From positions 124,001-188,000 of the forward strand of contig JACKBS010000010.1 of NCBI GenBank assembly GCA_020634435.1: 64,000 nt of DNA. The letters run 5' to 3'. The translations under genes and the position numbers were made by a program. Positions 44,854-53,968 of this stretch are shown here, in pieces (the first letter of the stretch is position 1; each line of letters starts with the position of its first letter). The notes below the pieces were generated by a model, which did no database searches, was not told where the DNA came from, and worked only from the letters and a program-made list of their open reading frames with translations. Origin of the DNA: Ardenticatenaceae bacterium (GTDB lineage Bacteria > Chloroflexota > Anaerolineae > Promineifilales > Promineifilaceae).

Positions 44854-45894
44854 TTAGGCGGATTCCCGTTCGATAAAACGACATGGGACTTCGATGCGGC
44901 GGCTCGATCCGGTGTATTCGCCCTGGATGCGTTCAAAAACAGCATTGGCAAGGTGTATGCCCATTTGTGCCGGATATTGGGCTACGGTAGATAAACTTGG
45001 ACTAATCCAGGACGCAGTAGGAATATCATCGAATCCCACAATAGCGATATCTTCTGGTATACGAAGACCTCTTTGTTTAATCGCCTCGATGGCCCCAAGT
45101 GCCATGAGATCATTACAGGCAAAAACGGCCGTTGGCGGCTTAGGCAACGAAAGGAGCTTCTGCATGGCTTGATAACCACTCTCAGGCGACCAATCTCCTT
45201 CCAATTCATACTCTGCTTCTTGTTCCAGGCCCGCAGTAAGCAATGCCTCTTGAAAGCCTTTATGGCGCCGTGCCCCAGCGGGGAACCGATCCGTGACGCC
45301 AATAAACCCTAACCGTGAGTGCCCGCGCTCTTGGTGCAGCCAGGTAACTACATCGTATGTGGCCTGCCGGTCATTACCGAAGGCAATGTCAACCTGGGGA
45401 TGGGTAAGGTGTTGGCCCACGGCGGCAACGATTGAGCCAGTGCGTTCGATCAACTCATCGAGATCGTCATCAGACAGGTGATACGGAACCATGATGATGC
45501 CATCTACCGGGCGGCGAATGACCGAATTTACAAAATGCCGTTCGCCTTCCAGCGTATGGTCTGTATTGGCGATCATCGTGTCGTATTGGTGGGCATTGGC
45601 CGCATCCTGCACGGCGCGCACGAGCGGGTGGTAGAAAGGGTTGGTGATGTCGGCAACCATGAGGGCAATCATTTGTGTTTTTTGCCCACGCAAACTGCCT
45701 GCATGAAGGTTGGGTTGGTATTTGAGCTGCTGCGCTGCTTCCAGGACACGCTGGCGCGTCTCCTCGCCAATATTGATTGGCCCTGTCGTCTCATTTAACA
45801 CACGCGAAACGGTACTCTGCGAGACGTTGGCTAGTTTAGCCACATCGTGCATCGTTACTGAATTACGGTTTGCATTTCGCCTTGTAGATGCCAT
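44854..45894 (-). CDS. LacI-family regulator of the arabinan CUT1 operon
   Basis: About 346 residues: a LacI helix-turn-helix (VTMHDVAKLANVSQSTVSRVLN), the hinge helix (LKYQPNLHAGSLRGQKTQ), and a periplasmic-binding-protein-like effector domain ending in VPCRFIERESA. It should repress the downstream CUT1 transporter and GH genes until a sugar binds. ATG at 45894 is used; the codon at 45900 is a TTG. Three palindromic sites based on GCATACGTATGC lie in its own promoter region, so it is probably autoregulated. Confidence 0.92.
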   Translation of the reverse strand: MASTRRNANRNSVTMHDVAKLANVSQSTVSRVLNETTGPINIGEETRQRVLEAAQQLKYQPNLHAGSLRGQKTQMIALMVADITNPFYHPLVRAVQDAANAHQYDTMIANTDHTLEGERHFVNSVIRRPVDGIIMVPYHLSDDDLDELIERTGSIVAAVGQHLTHPQVDIAFGNDRQATYDVVTWLHQERGHSRLGFIGVTDRFPAGARRHKGFQEALLTAGLEQEAEYELEGDWSPESGYQAMQKLLSLPKPPTAVFACNDLMALGAIEAIKQRGLRIPEDIAIVGFDDIPTASWISPSLSTVAQYPAQMGIHLANAVFERIQGEYTGSSRRIEVPCRFIERESA

Positions 45895-45970
45895 CAGCAA
45901 GCTCTTACAAATTGTGGTTTGCGGACAGTGAAGCTACGAATTTTGGTTAAGTTGCAATTTATGAAACCTG

Positions 45971-46035
45971 TATGCATAAGTTATGCATACGTATGCGGTA
46001 CAACGTATTAAAGCATACGTTTGCATAATTGTCAA
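45971..46035 (-). promoter_or_regulatory. LacI promoter with three overlapping operators
   Basis: On the minus strand there is TTGACA (46030-46035), a 17-base spacer and TTTAAT (46007-46012). Operator-like palindromes lie in the spacer (46013-46024, GCATACGTTTGC), and downstream as a perfect GCATACGTATGC (45985-45996) overlapped by TATGCATA-N3-TATGCATA (45971-45989). A LacI repressor bound here would block RNA polymerase. Confidence 0.7.
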
Positions 46036-46055
46036 AGGAAATTTTTGTGCAAAAT

Positions 46056-46090
46056 AAATAACCGTGATGTGGTGAGCATCACGGTTATTT
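46056..46090 (-). terminator. araA operon terminator
   Basis: A 14-bp perfect stem (46056-46069 with 46077-46090) with flanking A and T runs and a 7-base loop lies 45 bases past the araA stop. It separates the araA operon from the next regulator promoter. Confidence 0.92.
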
Positions 46091-46134
46091 AGGCTTACAA
46101 AAAAGTCGTCAAACGACTATTCAGTTGCAGAAAT

Positions 46135-47628
46135 TTAGTAGACGGAGTGATTCCAGAGGATTTCTTTTTTGAAGTTGGATACCGTTGTGTTTTCGTCGAT
46201 GAGCAGGTATTCGATGCCCGCAATCTCGGCGAAATCTTCCATGTATTCCGAGGTGAGGGAAAGGCTAAAGCCCGTGTGGTGCGCCCCACCGGCCAAAATC
46301 CAGGTGGCGGCGGCGACCTTCAGGTTGGGCTGGGGAATCCACAGGGCGCGGGCGACCGGCAGCTTGGGCAGCGGTTCGTCCGTGGGCACCACGTCTACCT
46401 TGTTCACAATCAGGCGGAAGCGGTTGCCCAGGTCGATGAGCGACGCGTTGATAGCCGGGCCAGTCTGCGAGTCGAAGACGAGACGTACCGGGTCTTCTTT
46501 ACCGCCAATGCCCAGCGGGTGAATTTCCAGCGACGGTTTGGCGTTGGCGATGCTGGGGCAGATTTCTAGCATGTGGGCACCCAACACTTTGTCGCCCGAC
46601 GGGCTGAAGTGGTAGGTGTAATCTTCCATGAAGGAAGTGCCGCCTTCCAGGCCAGCACTCATCACTTTCATGGCGCGTAGGAAAGCGGCCGTTTTCCAAT
46701 CTCCTTCCGCGCCAAAGCCGTAGCCATCGGCCATGAGGCGCTGGCTGGCCACGCCGGGCAGCTGCTTGAGGCCATGCAAATCCTGGAAGGTGTCGGTGTA
46801 CCCTTTGAAGCCGCCTTCCTCCAAAAAGTCGCGAATGCCCAGCTCGATGCGAGCGGCGTCGCGCAGGGCTTGTCGCTGACCGCCGCCGTCTTTTAGACTG
46901 GGCACCAGGTTGTATTCTTGTTCGTAGATAGCGATGAGGTCAGAAACGGCCGTTTCCGTCACCCCACTCACATAAACCGCCAAATCACCCATGCCGTACC
47001 CATTTACCGAGTAGCCAAACTGCTGCTGCGCTGATACTTTGTTGCCTTCGGTCACGGCCACTTCGCGCATGTTGTCGCCAAAGCGGGCGAACTTTGCCCC
47101 CTGGGCATCGTGCCAGGCGGCGGCCACTCGCTGCCAGACGCCCAATCGTTCCAATACTTCGTCATCCTCCCAATGCCCCACAATTACCTTGCGCGCCAGG
47201 CGCATCCGCGCACCAATGTAGCCAAATTCGCGGCCTCCGTGGGCGGTCTGGTTCAGGTTCATGAAATCCATGTCAATGGTGGACCAGGGAATCTCGGCGT
47301 TGAATTGGGTGTGCAGCTGGGCAAAGGGTTTTTGCAGCGCTTGCAGACCAGAAATCCACATTTTGGCCGGAGAGAACGTGTGCATCCAGAAAATAAGGCC
47401 AATACAGTTCTGGGCAGAATTGGCTGCCTGGCAGACGTTGTATACCTCTTCTGGCGTCGTCACAACGGGTTTGAATACGACCTTGACGGGTAGCTGAGCA
47501 GCTGCGTTTAAGGCGTCGGCAATAATCGCCCCGTTGGCGGCGACCTGCTCAAGTGCTTCTGGTCCATATAAATGTTGGCTGCCCACGACAAACCAGGCCT
47601 CTAAGGGCAAAAAGACGTCACTGTTCAT
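46135..47628 (-). CDS. araA: L-arabinose isomerase
   Basis: The 497-residue enzyme converts L-arabinose to L-ribulose, the first step of catabolism. It has the family start EAWFVVGSQHLYGPEALEQV, the block CIGLIFWMHTFSPAKMWI, the metal-binding region GLEGGTSFMEDYTYHF, and GGAHHTGFS near the end. The start at 47628 follows AGGAAGGAA. It is the last gene of the CUT2-araBDA operon, and araD lies 32 bases upstream. Confidence 0.97.
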   Translation of the reverse strand: MNSDVFLPLEAWFVVGSQHLYGPEALEQVAANGAIIADALNAAAQLPVKVVFKPVVTTPEEVYNVCQAANSAQNCIGLIFWMHTFSPAKMWISGLQALQKPFAQLHTQFNAEIPWSTIDMDFMNLNQTAHGGREFGYIGARMRLARKVIVGHWEDDEVLERLGVWQRVAAAWHDAQGAKFARFGDNMREVAVTEGNKVSAQQQFGYSVNGYGMGDLAVYVSGVTETAVSDLIAIYEQEYNLVPSLKDGGGQRQALRDAARIELGIRDFLEEGGFKGYTDTFQDLHGLKQLPGVASQRLMADGYGFGAEGDWKTAAFLRAMKVMSAGLEGGTSFMEDYTYHFSPSGDKVLGAHMLEICPSIANAKPSLEIHPLGIGGKEDPVRLVFDSQTGPAINASLIDLGNRFRLIVNKVDVVPTDEPLPKLPVARALWIPQPNLKVAAATWILAGGAHHTGFSLSLTSEYMEDFAEIAGIEYLLIDENTTVSNFKKEILWNHSVY

Positions 47629-47660
47629 TTTTTCCTTCCTCAAATAAATTGCGTGAATAA

Positions 47661-48311
47661 TTATTGACCGTACACGTTTTGGTAACGGTCATACAACTTG
47701 TCAATATCGCTCTGGGCAATTGTTAGGGGCGTGCCCATTTGCAAAGAGGTCCAGGCGATAGCGGCATTATCTTCGGTCATTACGGCCGCTTTCACCGCTT
47801 TTTCGGCACTGGCCCCAACTGTAAACACGCCATGACTTTGTAACAAGCAGGCGGGGCTGCGGCTGCCGCGTAACGTGTCCACCACAATCTGGCCAATTTC
47901 CTCGCCGCCAATCAGGGCAAAACCGCCGCAGGGAATATCGCCGCCAAACTCGTCGCCCATGGCCGTGGTGATGCAAGGGATGGAACGGCCGTGTGTGGCA
48001 AACGCCGTCGCATAGCGCGAGTGGGTATGGACAATGCCGTTTACCTCGGGCATATGGCGGTAAATGTAGCAGTGCGAAGCCGTGTCCGACGACGCTTTGT
48101 AGTCCCCCTCCACAATCTCGCCATTGATGGTGACGACCACCATGTTTTCTGGCGTCAGGTCCGGGAATTTAATACCGCTGGGTTTAATGACAACCAGATT
48201 GGAATCTGGGTCGCGGGCGCTGATGTTGCCGCTGGTCCAGGCCACCAGGTTATTTTTGGGTAATTCGGCATGCAGTTCACACACAATCCGGCGTAGTTCT
48301 TTAAGCATCAT
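47661..48311 (-). CDS. araD: L-ribulose-5-phosphate 4-epimerase
   Basis: The 216-residue class II aldolase-fold enzyme has the zinc motif IVHTHSRYATAFA and the second histidine in LLQSHGVFTVG. The front part has LVAWTSGNISARDPDSNLVVIKPSG, typical of AraD. It converts L-ribulose 5-phosphate to D-xylulose 5-phosphate, completing the pathway. Two ATG codons in a row (48311 and 48308) are possible starts; AAGGAAA lies just upstream. It sits between the kinase and araA genes. Confidence 0.95.
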   Translation of the reverse strand: MMLKELRRIVCELHAELPKNNLVAWTSGNISARDPDSNLVVIKPSGIKFPDLTPENMVVVTINGEIVEGDYKASSDTASHCYIYRHMPEVNGIVHTHSRYATAFATHGRSIPCITTAMGDEFGGDIPCGGFALIGGEEIGQIVVDTLRGSRSPACLLQSHGVFTVGASAEKAVKAAVMTEDNAAIAWTSLQMGTPLTIAQSDIDKLYDRYQNVYGQ

Positions 48312-48326
48312 AGTTTCCTTATCAAA

Positions 48327-49931
48327 TTAGTTGGTTAGGGCAGTAACGGCCGTTTGCTCAATCACCAACCCTCTCTTGTACCGTTCCATAAAAGTGACAA
48401 AACCAGCCACATCGGCCGGGTCCGGGGCAACGGTTGAGCCATTTTCGCCCGCGAATACCTTGTCGTTGAGATACGCTTCTAGCGGCTCATTGGTGGCTTT
48501 GTTAAGCATGTAAGCAGCCAGCAAGGCGATGCCCCAGGCCCCGCCTTCACCGGCTGTTTCCATCACCGAAACCGGCACGTTCATGGCTGCGGCCATCATC
48601 TTTTGGCCCACGCCTTCGGTTTTGAAGAAGCCGCCATGACCCAGAACCTGGTCAATTTGCACTTTTTCCTGCTCAAACAAAATATCCAGGCCAATTTTTA
48701 GCGCGCCTAGGGCGGAGAACAAATGTACACGCATGAAGTTGGCCAGGGTAAATTTGCTTTCGGGGGTGCGCACAAATAACGGCCGTCCTTCCTCCAAATG
48801 TGTGATGTGCTCGCCTGAAAAATAGTTATAAACCAGCAGCCCGCCGCCGTCCGCATCTCCAGAGAGTGCCTTCCTATACAGCATTTCAAAAAGGTGAGAT
48901 TGGTCAACGGTTACGCCCAGCGAGTCGGTGAATTCGCGGAACAAGCCTACCCAGGCATTCAGGTCCGAGGTGCAGTTGTTGCTGTGCACCATGGCCACCG
49001 GTTTGCCTGAAGGCGTCGTCACCATGTCAATTTCTGGGTACAGCTTCGACAGCGCTTTCTCCAAAACGATCATGGCAAATACCGAGGTGCCTGCCGAAAC
49101 ATTGCCTGTGCGTGTGGCCACGCTGTTGGTGGCGACCATGCCGGTGCCCGCATCGCCTTCCGGCGGGCAAAGCGGCATGCCTGCTTGCAGCTGTCCCGAT
49201 GGGTCGAGCAGCTTCGCGCCTTTTTCTGTCAGAGAACCGGCTGCTTCCCCTGCCACCAGAACCTTGGGCAGGATGTTCTGAAGCTGCCAAGGAATATTGG
49301 CCGCGGCCAGCTGCTGGTTAAACAGGGCAATCATGTTGGCATCAAAGTTGTTGGTCTGGCTGTCGATGGGAAATACACCGGATGCCTCGCCGACTCCCAG
49401 CACTTTTTCGCCAGTGAGCTGCCAATGAACGTAGCCAGCCAGCGTAGTCAAAAAACTGACTTCGTTAATGTGTGCCTCTTTGTTTAAGATTGCCTGGTGT
49501 AGATGGGCAATATTCCAGCGTTGGGGAATGTTGAATTGGAACAGATCGGTGAGCTCTTCGGCGGCTTGTCCGGTAATCGTGTTGCGCCAGGTTCGAAACG
49601 GCACCAGCTGATGGTCATCTTTATCAAAGGCCATGTAGCCATGCATCATGCCGCTAAAGCCAATTGCGCCAATCGTTTGGAGCGGGGTGTTGTATTGGGC
49701 CAGCACTTCGCTGCTGAGTTTCCGGTAGCTTTCTTGCAGTCCTGTCCATACATCTTCCAGGCTGTATGTCCAGACGCCGTTTTCATACTGGTTTTCCCAG
49801 TCGTAGCTGCCGGAGGCAATGGACGTGTGGTCAGGACCAATGAGCACTGCCTTAATCCGTGTGGAGCCGAATTCGATGCCGAGTGCAGTTTGTCCGTTTT
49901 CAATCGCTTGTTGGATATCGTTTCGATTCAT
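48327..49931 (-). CDS. araB: FGGY carbohydrate kinase, ribulokinase type
   Basis: About 534 residues. The FGGY N-terminal ATPase half begins TALGIEFGSTRIKAVLIGPDH, followed by GAIGFSGMMHGYMAFD. The C-terminal half has VLGHGGFFKTEGVGQKMMAAAM and GAWGIALLAAYML. It should phosphorylate L-ribulose, because araD and araA follow directly. This AraB class differs in length and sequence from the enterobacterial form, so the substrate call rests partly on context. The start at 49931 has AAAGGAG. ACGGCCGT copies occur right at both ends. Confidence 0.88.
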   Translation of the reverse strand: MNRNDIQQAIENGQTALGIEFGSTRIKAVLIGPDHTSIASGSYDWENQYENGVWTYSLEDVWTGLQESYRKLSSEVLAQYNTPLQTIGAIGFSGMMHGYMAFDKDDHQLVPFRTWRNTITGQAAEELTDLFQFNIPQRWNIAHLHQAILNKEAHINEVSFLTTLAGYVHWQLTGEKVLGVGEASGVFPIDSQTNNFDANMIALFNQQLAAANIPWQLQNILPKVLVAGEAAGSLTEKGAKLLDPSGQLQAGMPLCPPEGDAGTGMVATNSVATRTGNVSAGTSVFAMIVLEKALSKLYPEIDMVTTPSGKPVAMVHSNNCTSDLNAWVGLFREFTDSLGVTVDQSHLFEMLYRKALSGDADGGGLLVYNYFSGEHITHLEEGRPLFVRTPESKFTLANFMRVHLFSALGALKIGLDILFEQEKVQIDQVLGHGGFFKTEGVGQKMMAAAMNVPVSVMETAGEGGAWGIALLAAYMLNKATNEPLEAYLNDKVFAGENGSTVAPDPADVAGFVTFMERYKRGLVIEQTAVTALTN

Positions 49932-50011
49932 GTTCACTCCTTTTATTGACGGCCGTTTGTTTATGCTGTGGGAAACGGCCGTTCCCATCTCATCCAAATC
50001 CCCTGCAAAAA

Positions 50012-50995
50012 TTAGCCCGGATACCACACCTTGCGCGGATCATCTTCAGTTCGGGTGTAGGCCCAGGCCGCGTCAATCAGTTTGGGAAGATCAAATTCGG
50101 GTCGCCAGCCGAGCAAAAATTTAGCCTTACTGTTGTCTAGCCAGGTGGAATGGTACGATGTTTTAATCGGCACAGAAGGCAGGCCATAGTTTTGCGCCAG
50201 ATAGTGGGCAACCTCGCCATAATCAACCGGCTCATTCATGCATATGTTGAAAGTTTGTTGACGTGCTTTTGGGTGATCTATCGCTAACAGGATCGCACTG
50301 ACCAAATCTTCCACATGGACAAAATTTCGCTTTACCGGCACGCCGTCAGGGTTGAGCATTATGGGGATGGTGTGTGATTCTACGTAGGTTTGGGCAAAGG
50401 CCGGGCCAACTAAGTCGCACCAGCGTGGGCCACCAAACACATCCTCGCCAAAAGAAAGCTGGTATTTGAAATCATCCTTTTCCATGATCCACGGAGCACG
50501 CAGGCAGCACCCGTTGAGATCATACTGGACGTAGTATTGCTCCAGCATTGTTTCTTCCAGCACTTTCGAGAGGGCATAGCAACCCGCGTAAGCCGTATGT
50601 CGTTGGGTTTCGGTGACTGGCAGGGGATGGGGATAAACAAAGTGGCCTACGGCAGCGTCGCCACCAATCATGATAAATTGCTCAAAAGTGGGCGACGTGC
50701 GGCACGTTTCCAGGAGCCAAAACAGCCCTTTTACGGCCACATCCATGATTTGTTCGGGCGTTTCTTTTACCGTTGCCAGGTGAACAACGTGGGTTACATC
50801 AGTGAGGGCTTCTTCAACAGTGGCCAGGTTTTCGATAGAGCCTTGCACTGCTTCAAGGCGTGGCTGCGGGTCTAACGCTCGATTGTGGTATAAGGCACGT
50901 ACAACATAAGAGTCGAATCGCGATTCGGCCAACAGCCGCTGAATCAATGTCTGGCCCACTTTCCCCGTTGCGCCAGTGACCAGTATGCGCTTCAT
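50012..50995 (-). CDS. NAD-dependent epimerase/dehydratase-like oxidoreductase
   Basis: The 327-residue extended short-chain dehydrogenase starts MKRILVTGATGKVGQTLI, with the TGxxGxxG NAD-binding motif. It has an HLATVKETP region and YALSKVLEETML with the catalytic Tyr-x-x-x-Lys (Y-A-L-S-K). It could be a sugar dehydrogenase acting on arabinose, or a uronate dehydrogenase-like enzyme. It sits in the arabinose operon between the permease and kinase genes; an AGAGAGG site precedes the ATG. Its function in the pathway is inferred. Confidence 0.85.
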   Translation of the reverse strand: MKRILVTGATGKVGQTLIQRLLAESRFDSYVVRALYHNRALDPQPRLEAVQGSIENLATVEEALTDVTHVVHLATVKETPEQIMDVAVKGLFWLLETCRTSPTFEQFIMIGGDAAVGHFVYPHPLPVTETQRHTAYAGCYALSKVLEETMLEQYYVQYDLNGCCLRAPWIMEKDDFKYQLSFGEDVFGGPRWCDLVGPAFAQTYVESHTIPIMLNPDGVPVKRNFVHVEDLVSAILLAIDHPKARQQTFNICMNEPVDYGEVAHYLAQNYGLPSVPIKTSYHSTWLDNSKAKFLLGWRPEFDLPKLIDAAWAYTRTEDDPRKVWYPG

Positions 50996-51085
50996 GCGAA
51001 CCTCTCTTAAATTGGCATCTGGCGTCATTCTAGAGCAGATGCAACGCACGCTTAATAAACTTTGCTTCGATTAGTTTGTGGCCCG

Positions 51086-52249
51086 TTATTGGCTCTTGTT
51101 TTTGTTGTATACGTCAAAGAAAACGGCCGCTAACAAAACCAATCCCTTAATCACCTGCTGCCAGTCGATGTTAACGCCCAGGATGGACATACCATTGTTC
51201 ATCACACCCATCACAAACGCCCCGATGATGGCCCCGATGACTGTACCAATGCCACCACTTGCCGACGCGCCACCGATGAAAACGGCCGCAATCACATCCA
51301 ACTCAAACCCGTTCCCCGCTTTGGGCGTCGCCGAGTTCAACCGGGCCGCAAAAACCATCCCCGCCAGGGCGCTGAGTAGACCCATGTTCACAAACGTGGT
51401 GAAGAGCAACCGGGTTGTGTTCACGCCAGAGAGCTTGGCGGCTTTTTCATTTCCGCCCAGGGCGTAAATGCGGCGGCCAATCACCGTTTGTGTGGTCAGG
51501 AAGGTGTAGAGGACGATCAACACCATCAACACGATGAGAACGTTGGGCAAGCCTTTGTAGGAGGCCATGAGGTAACACAGGCCAAGAATGGCCCCGGAAA
51601 TAAGCACGTTCTTGAGGATGAAAAAGGGCAGGGGGGTAACTTCAAAATTATATTTTTGTTGGTTTTTGCGGGTGCGGATGTCCATGTAAATCAGAAGTAT
51701 GGAAAGCAGCACACCAATGACCATTGTGGTGATGTGAAAACCTTCGTTGTTGAAAAAATCGGGAATAAACCCTGAGCTCAGTTTTTGGAAAGTTTCCTGG
51801 AATGGCCCAACAGACTCGCCAGCCAGCAACGCCAGCGTGAGGCCGCGGAAGATCAACATACCACCGAGTGTCACAATAAAGGCGGGAATTTTGACATAGG
51901 CAACCCAATATCCCTGCCAGGCCCCAATCAAACCGCCCACAATCATGCTAATCAAAATGGTAAGCCAAACATTGACATGATAGCGAACGAGCAAAACGGC
52001 CGCTACCGCCCCAATAAACCCGGCTATGGAACCAACCGAAAGGTCAATGTGCCCCGCAACAATGATGAGCAACATCCCCAACGCCATAATCACGATGTAG
52101 CTGTTCTGCAAAATCAGGTTCGTGAGGTTAACGGGACGCATCAACGTCCCATCGGTTTTTATTTGGAAAAACAACATGATGACGATTAAGGCGATCAACA
52201 TGCCGTATTCGCGGATGTTGTTTCGGACAAGGGTCATTAATGTTTTCAT
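51086..52249 (-). CDS. mmsB: Multiple-monosaccharide ABC permease, CUT2
   Basis: The 387-residue permease has about ten helices, the RbsC/XylH-type organisation. Typical features are SVGSIAGFIGAVAAVLL and VAAVFIGGASASGGIGTVIGAIIGAFVMGVMNNGMSILGV near the end. It resembles MmsB/GguB partners. It overlaps the preceding ATPase gene by the ATGA junction, so the two are translationally coupled. It should import L-arabinose and perhaps other monosaccharides. It contains three ACGGCCGC variants but no ACGGCCGT. Confidence 0.93.
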   Translation of the reverse strand: MKTLMTLVRNNIREYGMLIALIVIMLFFQIKTDGTLMRPVNLTNLILQNSYIVIMALGMLLIIVAGHIDLSVGSIAGFIGAVAAVLLVRYHVNVWLTILISMIVGGLIGAWQGYWVAYVKIPAFIVTLGGMLIFRGLTLALLAGESVGPFQETFQKLSSGFIPDFFNNEGFHITTMVIGVLLSILLIYMDIRTRKNQQKYNFEVTPLPFFILKNVLISGAILGLCYLMASYKGLPNVLIVLMVLIVLYTFLTTQTVIGRRIYALGGNEKAAKLSGVNTTRLLFTTFVNMGLLSALAGMVFAARLNSATPKAGNGFELDVIAAVFIGGASASGGIGTVIGAIIGAFVMGVMNNGMSILGVNIDWQQVIKGLVLLAAVFFDVYNKNKSQ

Positions 52250-53787
52250 GAAGTTAGCACCTCTTCCTGTCGCATGATAGCTTTCATGATCTTTTCTTGT
52301 GAGGCTTCTTTGGCGGGCATTTCGCCCACAATTTTCCCGTCGCTCATCACATAAATTCGATCACACACACCCAAAATTTCTGGCAATTCAGAGGAAATCA
52401 AAATGATGCCTTTCCCTTCATCGGCCAGTTGGTTGATGATCGTGTAAATTTCATATTTGGCGCCCACGTCAATACCGCGGGTGGGCTCGTCTAAAATAAG
52501 AATGTCTGGTTTGGCAAACAGCCATTTGCTGAGCACAACTTTTTGCTGATTGCCACCGGAGAGATTAACTGTTTTTTGCAGAATACTCGAGCATTTAATA
52601 TTCAGTTTGTCGCGATATTCCCGCGTAACCGTCAATTCTTTGGGTTCATTGATGATGATGCCATCGGTAATGGCATCCAAATTGGCAATCGTGATATTCT
52701 CTTTCACATCCTCGATGAGAATGAGGCCATATGTTTTGCGGTCTTCTGTGGCGTAGGCAATACCGTTGGCAATTGCTTTCTCAATGGTGCTCAAATCAAG
52801 CTCTTTGCCATATTTGTACGCTTTACCGGTGATGTGACGGCCGTATGCCCGGCCAAATATGCTCATAGCCAGTTCAGTGCGTCCCGACCCCATCAATCCC
52901 GCAATGCCCACAACCTCACCACGCTTGACATGAAGGTTGATATTGCTGCTAACTTTGCGGTCTTCATGCTGCGGGTGGTAAACATTCCAATCGCGGACTT
53001 CAAAAATCGTCTCGCCAATGTTGGATTCACGCGGAGGAAAACGGTGCACTAAATCGCGCCCCACCATGCCGCGAATGATGCGATCTTCGGTAATGGTTTC
53101 GGTATGACAGTCAATCGTTTCAATGGTCGCGCCGTCACGCAAAATGGTGATCGAGTCGGCAACTTTGGAAACTTCGCTCAGCTTGTGCGAAATCAAAATC
53201 GAGGAAATGCCTTGCTCTTTGAATTGAAGGAGCAGGTTCAGCAATGCTTCGCTGTCGTTTTCGTTCAGGCTTGCAGTGGGTTCATCCAAAATCAGCAACT
53301 GCACTTCTTTGGCCAGAGCTTTAGCAATTTCAACCAGCTGCTGTTTGCCTACACCAATATCAGTAATTAAGGTTTTGGGCGATTCGCGCAGCCCCACCTT
53401 CTGCAACAGCTCTTGGGTTCGGGAGAAAGTCTCCACCCAACTAATGACGCCCTTCTTTTGGCGCTCGTTTCCGAGAAAAAGATTCTCGGCAATAGACAAA
53501 TACGGAATGAGGGCCAATTCTTGATGAATGATGACAATTCCCACCGCTTCGCTGTGGTTAATATCTTTGAAGTGGCATTCTTTTCCCTGGAAATAAATAT
53601 CACCGGTATAGGTTCCATGAGGATAGACACCACTTAGAACCTTCATGAGAGTTGATTTCCCGGCCCCATTTTCCCCAACAAGGGCATGGATTTCACCTTG
53701 CTTCACGCGAAAGCTCACATCGTCCAGCGCTTTCACGCCAGGAAATGTCTTGGTGATATTTCGCATTTCCAGAATGATATCTGTCAT
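52246..53787 (-). CDS. mmsA: Multiple-monosaccharide ABC ATP-binding protein, CUT2
   Basis: The 513-residue protein contains two ABC domains. The first has Walker A GENGAGKSTLMKVLSGVYPHG and Walker B LLILDEPTASLN. The second has LSGGNQQKVVLSKWLF and ILILDEPTRGIDVGAK, while its Walker A region is degenerate (AGLMGSGRTELAMSIFG), as is usual for this class. It powers the CUT2 importer with MmsB and the ChvE-like binding protein. A four-base overlap with mmsB follows. Confidence 0.95.
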   Translation of the reverse strand: MTDIILEMRNITKTFPGVKALDDVSFRVKQGEIHALVGENGAGKSTLMKVLSGVYPHGTYTGDIYFQGKECHFKDINHSEAVGIVIIHQELALIPYLSIAENLFLGNERQKKGVISWVETFSRTQELLQKVGLRESPKTLITDIGVGKQQLVEIAKALAKEVQLLILDEPTASLNENDSEALLNLLLQFKEQGISSILISHKLSEVSKVADSITILRDGATIETIDCHTETITEDRIIRGMVGRDLVHRFPPRESNIGETIFEVRDWNVYHPQHEDRKVSSNINLHVKRGEVVGIAGLMGSGRTELAMSIFGRAYGRHITGKAYKYGKELDLSTIEKAIANGIAYATEDRKTYGLILIEDVKENITIANLDAITDGIIINEPKELTVTREYRDKLNIKCSSILQKTVNLSGGNQQKVVLSKWLFAKPDILILDEPTRGIDVGAKYEIYTIINQLADEGKGIILISSELPEILGVCDRIYVMSDGKIVGEMPAKEASQEKIMKAIMRQEEVLTS

Positions 53788-53919
53788 GTTGCTATCCTTG
53801 TTTTGAGGAATAAATAGAGTGGCATTTCACGACTTAACCAGGTCAGTCGTGGGTTCCCAACCCAGTGCAATGGACATTGGGGAGGGCATGTTTGTCTCCC
53901 CATTTTACCGCAACAAGAT

Positions 53920-53955
53920 GCGGGTGAGAACTCGAATTTCGAAGTCCTCACCCGC
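53920..53955 (-). other. Stem-loop between binding-protein and ATPase genes of the CUT2 operon
   Basis: A 9-bp perfect stem (53920-53928 with 53947-53955) lies right after the binding-protein stop, and a second 7-bp stem follows at 53878-53884 with 53896-53902. Neither has a T-run. The place fits a structure that raises binding-protein levels relative to the rest of the operon. Confidence 0.65.
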
Positions 53956-53968
53956 TCAGGATCAAAGT

